Origin: Theobroma cacao
Lineage: Eukaryota > Streptophyta > Magnoliopsida > Malvales > Malvaceae
Direction: 5' to 3'
Assembly: GCF_000208745.1 (NCBI RefSeq)
Contig: NC_030859.1
Location: forward strand, 221,496-285,495
Length of the DNA stretch: 64,000 nt
The position numbers were made by a program, and so were the translations under genes. Shown piece by piece: positions 24,532-36,400 of the stretch. How positions within the stretch are numbered: position 1 is the first letter of the stretch; each line of letters starts with the position of its first letter. The notes beneath the pieces were generated by a model that worked only from the letters and a program-made list of their open reading frames with translations, was not told where the DNA came from and did not search any database.

Positions 24532-25075
24532 TGACGTAGGAGCGTCAAGTATTGTATTTTATTAAATTTAGTTTTTGCTAATTTAGTTGATTTAGGATTT
24601 ATTTTCTTTATTTTATTTAAATTAGGATTCTTTTTTTATTTTTATTTTAATACTTTTAAGAATTAGTATTTGATTAGGATAGTCATGTTCTATTTAAGAA
24701 TAGAACACCTATTTTATTTAAATTTCTTATTAATTATTCTAATTGTATTAGACAACTAGGAGTAGAGTTTTATTAGGATTTGGGCCTATAATACTATAAA
24801 TAGGACCCTTAGGCTTAGTTACGAGACATTCAGAATTGAGAGTTAATAAATAATATTTTCTTAAGTATGAGTGCTTATTTCTCTAGGCTCTTTTAAAGAG
24901 TAAGAGGTTTTAATATCTTTGGCCTAACCAACCAAAGTGGGATTTAGGCTATTTTTCACCTTAGTGGGGTTTTCAACCTTGCCAAGATTGGTGATTCACC
25001 TTAGTGGGGTTTTCAACCTCACCACGATTGGTGTTTTTCATAACGCCTAGGTGTCTTTACAACGCCCCGGCGTCA
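24532..25075 (+). repeat. 5' LTR of the gypsy element
   Basis: The 544-bp LTR has TGACG...CGTCA termini. A TATA-like CTATAAATAG sits near 24794, about 280 bases before the LTR end. The sequence TTCACCTTAGTGGGGTTTTC recurs twice within the LTR. Confidence 0.92.
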
Positions 25076-25078
25076 GTT

Positions 25079-25090
25079 TGGTATCAGAGC
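25079..25090 (+). other. Gypsy primer-binding site
   Basis: TGGTATCAGAGC follows the LTR end (CGTCA) after three bases, matching the initiator tRNA-Met 3' end as in many plant LTR elements. Confidence 0.9.
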
Positions 25091-25218
25091 GGGAGGATTA
25101 TTATTCGCTGTATAAGTTCAGATTCGTTGTCAAGTTTCGATACTCCCTGTACGGGTAATTTTATTTCTTTATAGTTTTATCATCATTTTTTTTTTCTACA
25201 TCACCATAGTAAAATAAA

Positions 25219-27204
25219 ATGCCGCCAAGACGTCAAAATCGTCAAAGAGATGATCACGAGATTGAGATTGCAGAACTACATCAGCAAATTCAAGAATTAC
25301 AAGAGCAACTCGTAAGACGTGATGCTCAAATAAACAATAGCAACTCTAGTGATGAAGAGAATGATACCAACCCGTTTCATCAAAATTTGTCCTATGATGA
25401 AGAAGTACCTATTTGTCGCCTGAGAACTGCTGCTGCCAGAGATTTGAGAATCAAAGTCGATATTCTTGAGTTTGAAGGAAGACTTCATCCTGATGACTTC
25501 CTTGACTGGCTCTACACAGTAGAAAGAGTTTTTAAGCTTCAAGATATTCCCGATGAAAAACGTGTGAAGCTTGTGGCAATTAAATTGAAGAAACACGGTT
25601 CTATTTGGTGGAAAAATCTCAAAAGACAACGAGAAAGAGAAGACCGCTACAAGATCAGAACATGGGATAAGATGCGTCGAGAACTAAAGCGTAAGTTCCT
25701 TCCTGAGCATTATTGACAAGAAATTTTTATCAAATTTCATAACTTGAGGCAAAAAACAATGACGGTGGAAGAATATACAATGGAGTTCGAGCAACTTCAC
25801 ATGAAGTGCGATGTCCATGAGCCTAAAGAACAAACTGTAGCTCGTTATCTTGGGGGTCTTAATGTTGAAATTACAGATGTTGTTCAACTACAACCATATT
25901 GGAACCTAAATGATGTCATCAGATTAGCATTAAAGGTTGAGAAACAACAATTACGAAAAAGCTCAATGAGTTCATCTAGACAGAAAGATTCCACTTCAAA
26001 CCGTGGGAGACAGAGTTCGGCAACCATTCCACCTCCAAAGGTAAACTCTTCCAAAACTCTAAATCATAAAGAGACTACTTCTACTCGTGCTCCTAATGTC
26101 AACAAAAAGTGTTTCAAATGCCAAGGATTTGGGCATATTACTTCTGATTGTCCAAATCGAAGAATTATCTCTTTAGTTGAAGAAGAAGTCATGGAAGAAC
26201 CTAGCCTTGAAGAAGTAGATGATGAGCTAGAAATATTCAATAACGAAGAGATAGAAGAAGTCTCTGCTGACCATGGAAAAGCTCTGGTTGTACGTCGTAA
26301 CCTTAACACTGCTATGATGACAGAAGATGAAAGTTGGCTCCGTCATAATATATTCCATACAAGGTGCACATCCCAAGGGAAGGTTTGTAATGTCATTATT
26401 GATAGTGGAAGCTGTGAAAATGTTATTGCCAACTACATGGTAGAAAAGTTGAAACTTCCAACCGAAGTACATCCTCATCCTTACAAGCTACAATGGCTGA
26501 GAAAAGGAAACGAAGTTAAGGTAACAAAGTGCTGTTGTGTTCAATTCTTTATTGGAAGTAAGTATGAAGATGAAGTCTGGTGTGATGTTATCCCAATGGA
26601 CGCATGCCACTTGTTGTTAGGACGGCCATGGCAATATGATCGTCGAGCTCACTATGATGGATACAAGAATACTTATTCCTTCATCAAGGATGGAGTAAAA
26701 ATTATGCTGACTCCATTAAAGCCAGAAGACCGACCAAAGAGACAAGATGAAGATAAAGCACTCATCACTGTGCCTAGCTTAAGCAAAGCTTATTGTGAGT
26801 TAAACCATTTATGTCTCTTATTAGTCTCTAAGGAGAATAAAGTGTCTTCATCCTTATCCAATGATGGTCAAACAAAATTGATCAACCAAAGTTCGGGAAA
26901 CTTATCGAGAAGCTTTGTGGACAATCATGCCGTTAACAAGACTACAGTTAAGTATGATTTTCCTATCCCTCGATTAGATGACATGTTCATTGGCTCTAAA
27001 GTGTTTTTGAAGATGGATTTGAAGAAAAGAGATCAACAAATTCGAATACGACTTGGAGATGAATGGAAAACAACTTTCAAAACAATGGATGAATTTGATC
27101 AAATGGTTGGTATGGACTATGACAATATATGGATCCAGACATCAACATGGAGTATGTCCAGACCTACTCGTCAGAGCCGAGTTTTTCTGACCCGAGGAGA
27201 ATGA
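25219..27204 (+). pseudogene. Gypsy gag-protease reading frame with one nonsense codon and a truncated RT
   Basis: Starts MPPRRQNRQRDD and has a gag domain with a coiled-coil-like glutamine-rich N terminus. One in-frame TGA at 25714-25716 (HY, stop, QE) looks like a CpG C-to-T change of a CGA arginine codon. The same frame then continues with the rest of gag, a CCHC knuckle (CFKCQGFGHITSDC), an aspartic protease with VIIDSGSCENVI and a GRPW motif. A remnant of RT follows, reading PIPRLDDM, then KMDLKK joined directly to QQIRIRLGDEWKT. The usual sequence between and most of RT beyond are deleted. The frame ends at 27204 on the first codon of the LTR. Confidence 0.9.
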
Positions 27205-27745
27205 CGCAGGAGCGTCAAGGATTGTATTTTATTAAATTTAGTTTTTGCTAATTTAGTTGATTTAGGATTTATTTTCTTTATTTTATTTAAAATAGGATTC
27301 TTTTCTTATTTTTATTTTAATACTTTTAAGAATTAGTATTTGATTAGGATAGTCATGTTCTATTTAAGAATAGAACACCTATTTTATTTAAATTTTTTAT
27401 TAATTATTCTAATTGTATTAGACAACTAGGACTAGAGTTTTATTAGGATTTGAGCCTATAATACTATAAATAGGACCCTTAGGCTTAGTTACGAGACATT
27501 CAGAATTGAGAGTTAATAAATAATATTTTCTTAAGTAGGAGTGCTTATTTCTCTAGGCTCTTTTAAAGAGTAAGAGGTTTTAATACCTTTGACCTAGCCA
27601 ACCAAAGTGGGATTTTGGCTATTTTTCACCTTAGTGGGGTTTTCAACCTTGCCAAGATTGGTGATTCACCTTAGTGGGGTTTTCAACCTCACCACGATTG
27701 GTGTTTTTCATAACGCCTAGGTGTCTTTACAACGCCCCGGCGTCA
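27202..27745 (+). repeat. 3' LTR of the gypsy element
   Basis: Same length as the 5' LTR and about 98% identical by eye. Its first three bases TGA are the stop codon of the internal reading frame. Confidence 0.92.
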
Positions 27746-29341
27746 GTAATGGTCTCCCGTAACATACTATGACCATATTTAACCCCTATGGCATACGTCA
27801 TAATCATAACAGAAACCACAATTAACCCTAGTGGCATGAGTCATAAAACCATAATTAACCCTAGTAGCATGGATCATAAGTATATCAGAAGCAATCATTG
27901 GCTACTTTGAACAGATATCACAAGTACCACTATTCTGTAACCGGTGGTGTGGTTGGGAAATCGATATCTAATCACATAATACATGTCGACATGGCCAACG
28001 TTTAACCCCCATTGGCAAGATCATAACATAGCCAAAGGAAGCTTTGACTCATATCCTTATCAACCCAAAACAGTCCTCATCTCTTCCAGCAAGATGTTCC
28101 TTCTTCATTCTTGAAGCTTCCAATGCCATTCTCTCATTTTCCCATGGAAGCTTAATTTTCTTTCATTTTCTTTCCTTGTTTTCTTTCCATTTCCTTTCTC
28201 TTCTTGCTTCTTTCCTCTCCCAACTCCTTGTGCACCAAAGTTACAACTTCTAACCCCAATTTTCAGCATACCTAAACCCTAGGAGGAGAAAAAAGAAAAA
28301 GAGAGAAAGGAAGAAAAAAGCTTGGTTTTGGTGATTTAAGTAAGGAACGGTAAGAATTTTGTTTTTGGCTTGAGTAGTTTTTGAAAATGAGTTAGTGACT
28401 TAAAGAAATGTCTTGTGGCAACAAAGATTGGCTTGATTGGAGAAAAATTGGTAACATGTAAGCCAATAAACCCATGGGTACATGAAGGACTCAAAGTGGA
28501 AAAGGAAAACGGTAAGCATAACACTATGTTTTAAAGCCTACGGTTAGTTAAATATTGTGAGGAATTATGGTTGTTGAAAGGATTTATTTGCCTAAGTTGG
28601 TTGAAAATTTTCAAGATTGTATGGCATGTTGTTTGAAAGAAATGAAAAAGGAATATTGTGGATGGAGGATTGAGAAACAAAGTATTGAAAGTTAGATAGA
28701 TAACAATGCATGTAAACTAGGAAATAATTGAGTGAAAGTGAGAATGATTGTTGCTACCATATATGTGGATTATGTGTGGAAATATAAGATAGATTTGGGT
28801 GGAAATTATTTAGAAAGGTTGAAGTAGACACGTGACATCATAATTAAGTTGCTGGTGATATAATCTAAGGAATTTCGTAAGCAATGATATAAGTAATTTT
28901 GGTAAAAATATATTAAGATGTGAGTTAATTGAAGATGGTTTCATGATAGGATGAAAAACATAAATTTGAGTAAGGATTAATTGATTGAAGTGCTGCATGT
29001 ATACATATGTAATTAAATATATTGAGTTTGTATTATTGTTAGGATGTGCAAAGATAATGTTAGAGTACTGTGGTGGCGTGCTGGAGTAAATATCGAGCGA
29101 TCGGCCAGTGAAAATAGTTAGAGACACCTCCGATCAAATAGCGATATAATATCCTGCTATAGTAAAGTGAGTGAATTGCATTTCAAAATCATTTTGGGAA
29201 TGTGACTGCTTTGTATAAAGCATTTGAATGATTTTATACAACTTTATCTTAAAACAAGTGCCTTGAGAACAAGCTTTTGCTAAATGGTTTTATATTGTGA
29301 TATGTGGTTGTTATTGATTCATGCACTATTTCATTATGATG

Positions 29342-29361
29342 ATATATATATATATATATAT
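29342..29361. repeat. (AT)n microsatellite
   Basis: A run of ten AT units. Confidence 0.95.
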
Positions 29362-29404
29362 GTTGTGCATGATAGTTGATATTGTGTATAATGACTATAA
29401 TCGT

Positions 29405-29537
29405 GTGTGTGCACGATGTGGGGGGATGCACAGTCGGTGATGATGGTGGTGTGGGAGATGGATGATGATAGTGCTCGTGTGCACGATATGGGGGGATGTA
29501 CACGATGATACTGATTGTGCACGATGTGAGGGGATGT
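29405..29537. repeat. GTGCACGATGTGGGG minisatellite
   Basis: Three imperfect copies of a GTGCACGATGTGGGGGGATG-like unit, separated by GATGATG-rich spacers. The array ends exactly where the NLR spacer repeat resumes. Confidence 0.8.
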
Positions 29538-31735
29538 AAAAATATTTTCTTAAATCCTATCAAGCAAATTTTTTTATTTAAATATTTTTTATTTTTTATT
29601 TTTTAAAAACATTTAATTTTTTATACTTTAATATATGTTAATATTAATATAATCATATTTTGTTAATTACGATGATTCTAATAGAGAAATTAAATTAAAA
29701 TTAAGAAAATTTAATATATTGAAAGTCATTATTCATAAGCTACATAATTTATATAAGTAGCCAAATAAAAAAAGCTACATAATTTATATAATAAAATTAT
29801 TAAAATAAAAAGAATATTTTTTGGAAAGTCAAAATAAAATGAATATTAATTATGGAAATTAAAATTTTCTTAATTTTAATAATGAAATTTTGTAAATTAT
29901 CTTCAATTTTAATTACTACGTTTTTATCTTATGCCTTTATAATTATTTAGAATTAATCCATTAAAAATAATTTTGCGATCCCTCAACAATTTTAGTAAGT
30001 CATTATTAACTTTATTCAATTAATTATTTTATTTTTTATTACTTATCCAAAAAATAATTTCATTATTTTATTCTTCTCTCTTTTTTAAATTAATTTTATA
30101 AATTTAATTCATGCATACAAAAATTACATAAATAAAATAAATTGAATAAGCTTCAACCTAAACCAATTTGGATTTGAGTGAATCCGACTCAGCTCTTCCT
30201 TTTATTTTTTCTTATTCATAAAACGACAATACTATTTTAATTTAAAGAAAAACATCAATGAAGTAATTCTTTGTGCATATGTTTTATTTATCTATTGTGC
30301 AACGTTACGAAAATTAAAACCCTATAACGAAATATTACTGCACCTTTGGACCTTGCAACATTTGCAGATACAGTGGTTCAGATCTATTTGAATAATATTG
30401 ATGATTTGGTATATACCAAAATGCTCTATCTTTTCATATAGATTTAAACTTAAGCATAAGCAATTTCTTTTTTTCTTTTTTTATATCTAATATAAAATAT
30501 AATTATTCTATTTTTATAATTAACTCTATCTAATTGTACAAAAACGGAAAAAATGACGAGACAAAGAGGCTTTCTCTAAAATTATAATAATAAAAAAATA
30601 AAATAATATAATTATTCTATTCCATATGTGAAATTCCCTGGGATTTGCTTTTGGTTTTCTCATCTAACAATTGTGTGGAATTTGCTCTTTCTTGACCCTT
30701 GGATGTGGAAGATTAATAATAAAAAAAGACTACTTGAGTCGCTAGTCGTGTATGGTACCGTAAGAGAGGATATACGAGCATGGAAATTACACCCAAAGCC
30801 CTGCTTCCCATAGTATGTCCCCTTAATTTGCCAAGCCAAAACAGCCCCTCCCTGTTCAAGTTTTTAAGGTGAATGAATTTAGAGAGAGAAAGCTGGTGAA
30901 AACGATGAACCAGTTGAGAAAGAAACTTCATTTGTATTTCATTTCCTTCCCTTATGAAAGGCATGACCCGAGTACATGAGAGAGACAAAGATTCATCAAC
31001 ATTAAAGAAACAAAACAGCCAATGACAACGGCGAACATGGCGACGCGCACCACACCACAACACGTGGATAGTAGACAAAAGCCACAAAACGGTAACGCAG
31101 CAAATGTTAAAAGGAATAAAGCATGATAGCTAAACGGTGCCGCATTAATCCCCCCTAAAATGAATCACGTGGAACTGCACACGTGACTTCTTCTCCTTCA
31201 CCAATTCGAACCCCCATAGCTATCAGAGGGCACAAACACTGTTGTTAAGACACAACTCAATTTCAACACTCCCCTTTAATCAAATCACGACCAATCTTCT
31301 TCTCTTTTAATAACAACCATATTACGTTCATGATGTTGCAACTTTTGCGCCCAAATGGTTGAAATGCTATCATGGCTGATTCAAACACCATGTCACACAA
31401 TAATGCCCAAGAACACACCAATAATCGCTGCTTTCAGAGACATAATCTTCCTTTTTTATAAGATAATTAATTCCACTGTTCTAATCAATATTAACTTCGA
31501 GTTTCTTAATTATTAATCTTTAGCCAGTTTTCGAAGACATACCTGCAGCCAGTTTGTAATGTAATGTTGGCAATATCATCAGTTTTGATCCTTAAAATCT
31601 TGGATTTAAACTTCAAAGTAGGATCCTTTAATTATAAACACAGTTCACTGCATTCAAATAGAAATCCACTTTATTAAACTTCAATAACTTTGTTTGTTTG
31701 TCCCAGAAACAAGGCCAGACAAAGATAAAAGTAGC
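29538..31735. repeat. NLR spacer repeat, copy 3
   Basis: Collinear with 12115-15190 and 21660-24008. It has G-boxes at 31061-31066 and 31166-31171 and lacks the hAT-like insertion. It continues into the second defensin-like candidate. Confidence 0.85.
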
Positions 31736-31756
31736 CCAAGTTGTAACTTTGAGGCC

Positions 31757-32130
31757 TTAACATTGACGGTAGATACAAGTTCTACTCATGAAGCAAACCC
31801 CATAAACTGGAGCTCCAAATTTCCCAGTTCTCCAAAAACGCTGAATGCAAAGATTATTGCATTCATCTTGTGTGCAGCCTGGATTCGGAAATGATTGCTC
31901 ACACTCTCAGCTCTGTCCCATCATGTGCTGATTGCCTGTAATCGTAAAACACACGTCTGATTAATGATTAACCTGCACACCATTGAAAGGCTTATTTCTT
32001 TACAGTTCTATCCTACTTTTGTTTTTTAATGCTAAAGGGCTGCATAGATTTAGTGAATAATGGAAACCTTACCAAAAGAAAGTAACAGAAGCAGTAAAAC
32101 GGCAGAGAAGGAGAAGGAGAAGCTCTTCAT
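31757..32130 (-). CDS. Candidate defensin-like cysteine-rich peptide gene, copy 2 (possibly a pseudogene)
   Basis: Second copy of the small two-exon candidate at 15218-15591. Exon 1 (32130-32073) encodes MKSF plus the leucine-rich signal segment and ends in phase 1 at GTAAGG. Exon 2 starts at 31935 after ATTACAG and ends with a TAA at 31757. All seven cysteines and their spacing are kept. Five amino-acid changes (for example His to Arg, Gly to Trp, Thr to Met) and two silent ones separate the copies, with no frameshift. The same in-frame TGA (31907-31909) precedes the cysteines if the strong acceptor is used. The shared stop means either that both copies inherited a broken gene or that the acceptor lies a few bases further in. 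The last cysteine motif reads CIYRQC where many defensin-like proteins have CxC; an eighth cysteine may have been lost. Confidence 0.42.
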
Positions 32131-33461
32131 GGCTTCAATTTGTTTTGTCTGTGGCAATGCGTTGGTTCAAGACTGCAGGGACCATATGGTATCTGCTATT
32201 TAGAAGAAGTTGAGTATGTAAGATCCATTGCTTGGAATTCTAAATTCTTGTTACTTTTGACATAAAAGGAAAGATATATGTTGGATCAAGGTTGTTTTCT
32301 TCCATTATAACCAACAAAAATAGTTGTAAAATTCATCATACATGGAAGTTCAATTATTGTGTTTACTCATACATGGTCAGACACCTAATTTCCAATTAGA
32401 AAAATTATAACAACTTGTGTCGAGCATAAGACAGTAGATTACAAAGATTCACAATGACATGACAACTAAAGCAGACAAAACAATGTCCAATGATCAGGAA
32501 GCAAATATGGGTCTTATGTTTCTTATAACAGATATGGTAGAGTGCATCACCAAATGCAAAAATGCCTCTGATAGAAGACATGAACTCACTAGAACTGCCA
32601 TCAGTAGCACAATTTTTTTCATATTAAAAATAAATGTTCATAGACCTGAAGCTTTCAAATTGCATAACAAGATGGATTTTGAAAAAATAATAAATGAATG
32701 AGCAAAGGAATAGAACTTCCAAACAATGATTTGGAAGTTCAACTTCATGCCAGAAAAACAGAGCCAATTGCAATTTTACTAAACAAATAGAACTTCAGCA
32801 ACCTCGCACTTTCCTGGTCTTTTTAACCTTTTCTTGTTTTCTTTATTCTAAAAAAAAGAAATACAGAAAAACCTATTAAGATTAGGGCATTCTTTGTGGA
32901 AGATAAAAACATATAAACATATTGATTAAGTTAAAGCTGTTACTGATAGACTAGCCAATTAAGGAATATCACACAATAAAAGTTCAAAATGATGCAAACA
33001 CATACACACACTTTCTCTATCATTTTTCTATTGCTCTCAAATGATAGAGATGAGTTGCTTTTTATGCATGCCAGCCAACTTATCAGGATACTATACATCT
33101 CGATTGAATAATAAACTCATCCCTTTCTGAATAAACTTAATTTCATTAGGGAGACTTTTCAACTCTGGCATAATACATCCACAGTTTATTTAAAGTGCTT
33201 CAATAAATCAGGAAAAAGAGGAATAAAAGAATTAAGCAACTGAGCTATTACACTGAAAAGAAATTGGGAAAATAAACTCAATTGAAAGGCCTCAATAATG
33301 TTCATGAAAGAAATTTTAAAATAAAATAAATATGGTAAACAAAGAGATACATTATAGACAAAACTCAAAAGTTTAGAAAATGAAAGGAATGAGTAACAAA
33401 TGTTACTATGTAGAGTGCAGATGGGATACCTGAGCCAAATGAACTTTCTGAGACATTGAGT
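32131..33461. other. Spacer before the NLR3 3' end; no gene seen
   Basis: Collinear with 15592-16726 apart from an extra segment of about 200 bases near 33000-33190. An 80-codon open frame at 32459 is not conserved in the other copy, so I do not call it a gene. Confidence 0.6.
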
Positions 33462-36400
33462 TTAGGCGATAATGACTTCACCATCAATTTTTATCGATGG
33501 GATGTGGGAAATCTTGGCCCAATCTTTACCTTTCTCCTTTTGGCAACGTTCTGTCAGCAATGGACACAAGCGAATGCTTAGAGAAGAAAGGCAGACAGGG
33601 AGCCCCTCTGGTGGCATGGATTGGAGCTTTGCGCAGTTAGCGACTTCCAATCGCCGAATAGAGGTAAGGTGTTGAAGACCTTTGTAGTCCAAAGTTTTGA
33701 GATTTGGAAGACCATAAATGTGAAGATTGGTAATAGTAGGTGGCAGCAGCTGCTCATCTGGAAAGAACTCCATATCTCCTCCATTCATTTTGAAATATGT
33801 GAGACAGCGGAGTTTGTGCAATCCCCATCCCATTCGACCAGCAATAAGTTTATTACAATTATCAATTTCAAGATATTCTAAGTTGAATGGCAAGCCCCCT
33901 TCTGGAAATGACTCAATCTCTGAACAATTCGCTACAATCAAATAGTGGAGGGATGGGAGAAGGGAGTGCATTTGCTCGGGGAGTGACTTTAAATTTTTGC
34001 AATTGAAGAGATAAAGCATTGTCAAATTAGGGGCAGATAATCCTCCTTTGGGAAACGATACAAAATTAGGACAGTCGAACATATTTATAGAATGGAGAGA
34101 TGCGAGATGCTGGTGAGGTTCCTCTAATGCAGAAAACGACTTGATGTTTGTACAATGCACGAAGTTCAAGGTATTTAGGTTAGGAAAAGAGCCTAATGGG
34201 AATGATTCTAGTGAATCAAGGGCATTCCACACGTTCAATTCTTCTAGAGATGTGTACAAGAGGATTCTAGAAAAATCAAACTCACCGCAGTTTTCAATCT
34301 CCAACTTCTTTAAGGAAACAGGTAGACGACCTTCAGGAAGGGACTTAAGAGCAGCACAACTTCCAATAGACAATCCTTCAAGACGAGAGCAGTGCTGCCG
34401 CATCAGCTCCAGTGTGGAATCTTGGACACTGCAATTTTTAATTGTTAAATTTTGCAGCTCTGTTGGTAGTTCCTGCAGCTGCATTTTATCACAATTCACT
34501 AATTCCAGTTCACGCATGTCAGGAGCCCTCGAGAGAGAACTACCAAGCATCTCACAATTTTCAATCCTAAATTTCCTTAGAAGAGGAAGTGTTTTAGGCA
34601 GATCTCCCTTCAGCTTGGGACAATCTATTATGTATAGTTCTTGGAGACTAGAGAAAGTTCCATTTTCATCTCCCAAACACAACCATTCTTGCCACTCCGG
34701 CATCTTCTCAAACCTCAGTATTTCAAGTGATTCAAAGGACTTCATACTAGAACCATTCCCATAGAACTCAGAACCTACAGCACTTACTCGAGCAAATCCT
34801 CTGATAGACAGGTTCTTCAAAGACCGTAGATGTCCAAGTGCTGGCAAGGACAAGCAATGCTCACAATTGCTTAACTCCAAGCATGCGATTCTTGAAAAGG
34901 AATGATCTCCCACCCATTCTGGAAATTGTGTACCTCCATAACCGAAAACTTTGAGGTGTTCCAGATCTGGAGAAGGCTGTAGCTGCTCAAGTACATTTCT
35001 TTCATGTTCTAAATCTCTCTGAGGCACAAAGTTGGGTACATCTGCCTTTTCATCGCTCCAACTCAACACTAATTCTTGCAGTTTCTTTTTACCCTTCAAA
35101 TCGGCCTTCAAAGCATCTCCAGAAAAACCAACATTTTGTAAATTCAAAATGGAAAGAGTTCCACGAAGATGTTGGAGCTCCCCTAACTCGCTGATGCTGG
35201 ACCCACTGTGTTTGCCTACAACAAAAGTAGTCAACTTGTGCAAATTTTTTAGTTTACCCATATGTGCTGGCATCTCTTTCAACTTTGTGCCTCTAAGATC
35301 AAGATGCTGCAAATTGATTAACCTTCCCAACTTGTTAGGCAACTCAACAAGTTGTTGGCATTTCAATAGTATTAGAATTTGCAAATGAAACAGATCACTC
35401 ACTGATTCAGGCAATTCTTTGATAGGAGTATAAGAGAGATCAAGATACCGTAGTAGCTTCAAATTGTCAATGGAATTCGGCAACATGTGGATATTCCCAT
35501 AACGGGATAAAGATAGCACTTTTAAACACCCTAAAGTAGGCAGCAAATCATGTGTTATAGTGTCACTAACAAACCCGAACGACTGACCCCATGAATATCT
35601 ATTTACAGGCAAAAAAGTGCGCAAATGCTTGGCTCTTTGCAAGGCCTCCAATCTTTTAGAAGTTTCAGATGCTTTCACCAGATAAGAGAAATGACGAGTC
35701 TTTTCATTAATTTCACAAGAGCCATCATCCTCTAACCTTGCAAAGAATTTCCCTGACACAAATTCAGCCAAGTCATTTATTAGATCATGCATAACAAACC
35801 TTGTTCCTGAATAACCACTTGACCGTTGAAAAAATGACCTTGATGCAAGCTCGTCAAAGCAGTCGTCACCTACTTCTTCCAACATCTTACCATTTCCTTT
35901 GGCGTAGTCTAATAAGCCTTCTCCCATCCACAATAGAACTAATTCTTCCTTCTTAAATTCATAATCCTTGGGGAAAAGCGAACAGAATGCAAAGCATGGT
36001 TTTAGATACGAAGGAAGATAGTGATAACTCAACCTTAGCGCTGGAAGAATATCACTTTCATCATCTGAAAATTCCCAAATATCACTCTTCGATATATATT
36101 CCCATTCCTTGGCATCAACTTTCATGCGTAACAGACCCCCAAGGGTTTTTATGGCTAAAGGTAAGCCTTTGCACTTTTTCACAATCTCTCTACCCATGGC
36201 TTCTAAGTCAGGACGAATGGTAGCATTTCCGCTGCCGCCGCAAACATGCTTGGTGAATAAGGACCAGCAATCTTTCTCCAATAACTGCTTTAGATTATAA
36301 TTTGATGTTGTTGTTCTCATAATAGATGCAACACCATCGTCACGAGTTGTCACGATGATCTTACTACCTTCTGCTGCAGACTTAAGAGGGCGTTTTAGTG

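Larger units (their letters stand above)
24532..27745 (+). mobile_element. Internally deleted Ty3/gypsy LTR retrotransposon
   Basis: Compact element of 3214 bp with two 544-bp LTRs (24532-25075 and 27202-27745), perfect 5-bp target duplications GTAAT (24527-24531 and 27746-27750), a primer site TGGTATCAGAGC three bases after the 5' LTR (25079-25090) and a purine tract GAGGAGAA just before the 3' LTR. The LTRs begin TGACG and end CGTCA. The internal region codes for gag, a zinc knuckle, an aspartic protease and a scrap of RT; the rest of RT, RNase H and integrase are missing. The LTRs differ at about 12 positions by eye (about 2%). Transposition would need proteins supplied by a full-length relative. 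Confidence 0.95.
27746..29537. other. Unidentified sequence right of the gypsy element; possible old LTR
   Basis: No gene seen. It contains imperfect tandem copies of an approximately 35-base unit with ACCCTAGTGGCATGAGTCAT-like cores (about 27780-27890), a pyrimidine-rich tract (28080-28220), an (AT)n run and the GTGCACGATGTGGGG minisatellite. The style suggests the LTR of an older retroelement into which the gypsy element jumped, but no second LTR or boundary was found. Confidence 0.35.

Noticed and set aside
27780..27890. Spaced repeats considered as a CRISPR-like array.
   Set aside because: Imperfect contiguous units in a plant nuclear context, with no regular spacers.
28044..28253. Hydrophobic Phe/Leu-rich open frame in the block right of the gypsy element.
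   Set aside because: It comes from a pyrimidine-rich non-coding tract and has no homology I recognise.
28270..28280. AAACCCTAGG as a telomere-like repeat.
   Set aside because: It occurs once only; no tandem array.
32459..32701. 80-codon plus-strand frame in the NLR3 spacer.
   Set aside because: The homologous stretch near 15950-16140 is interrupted, so the frame is not conserved.
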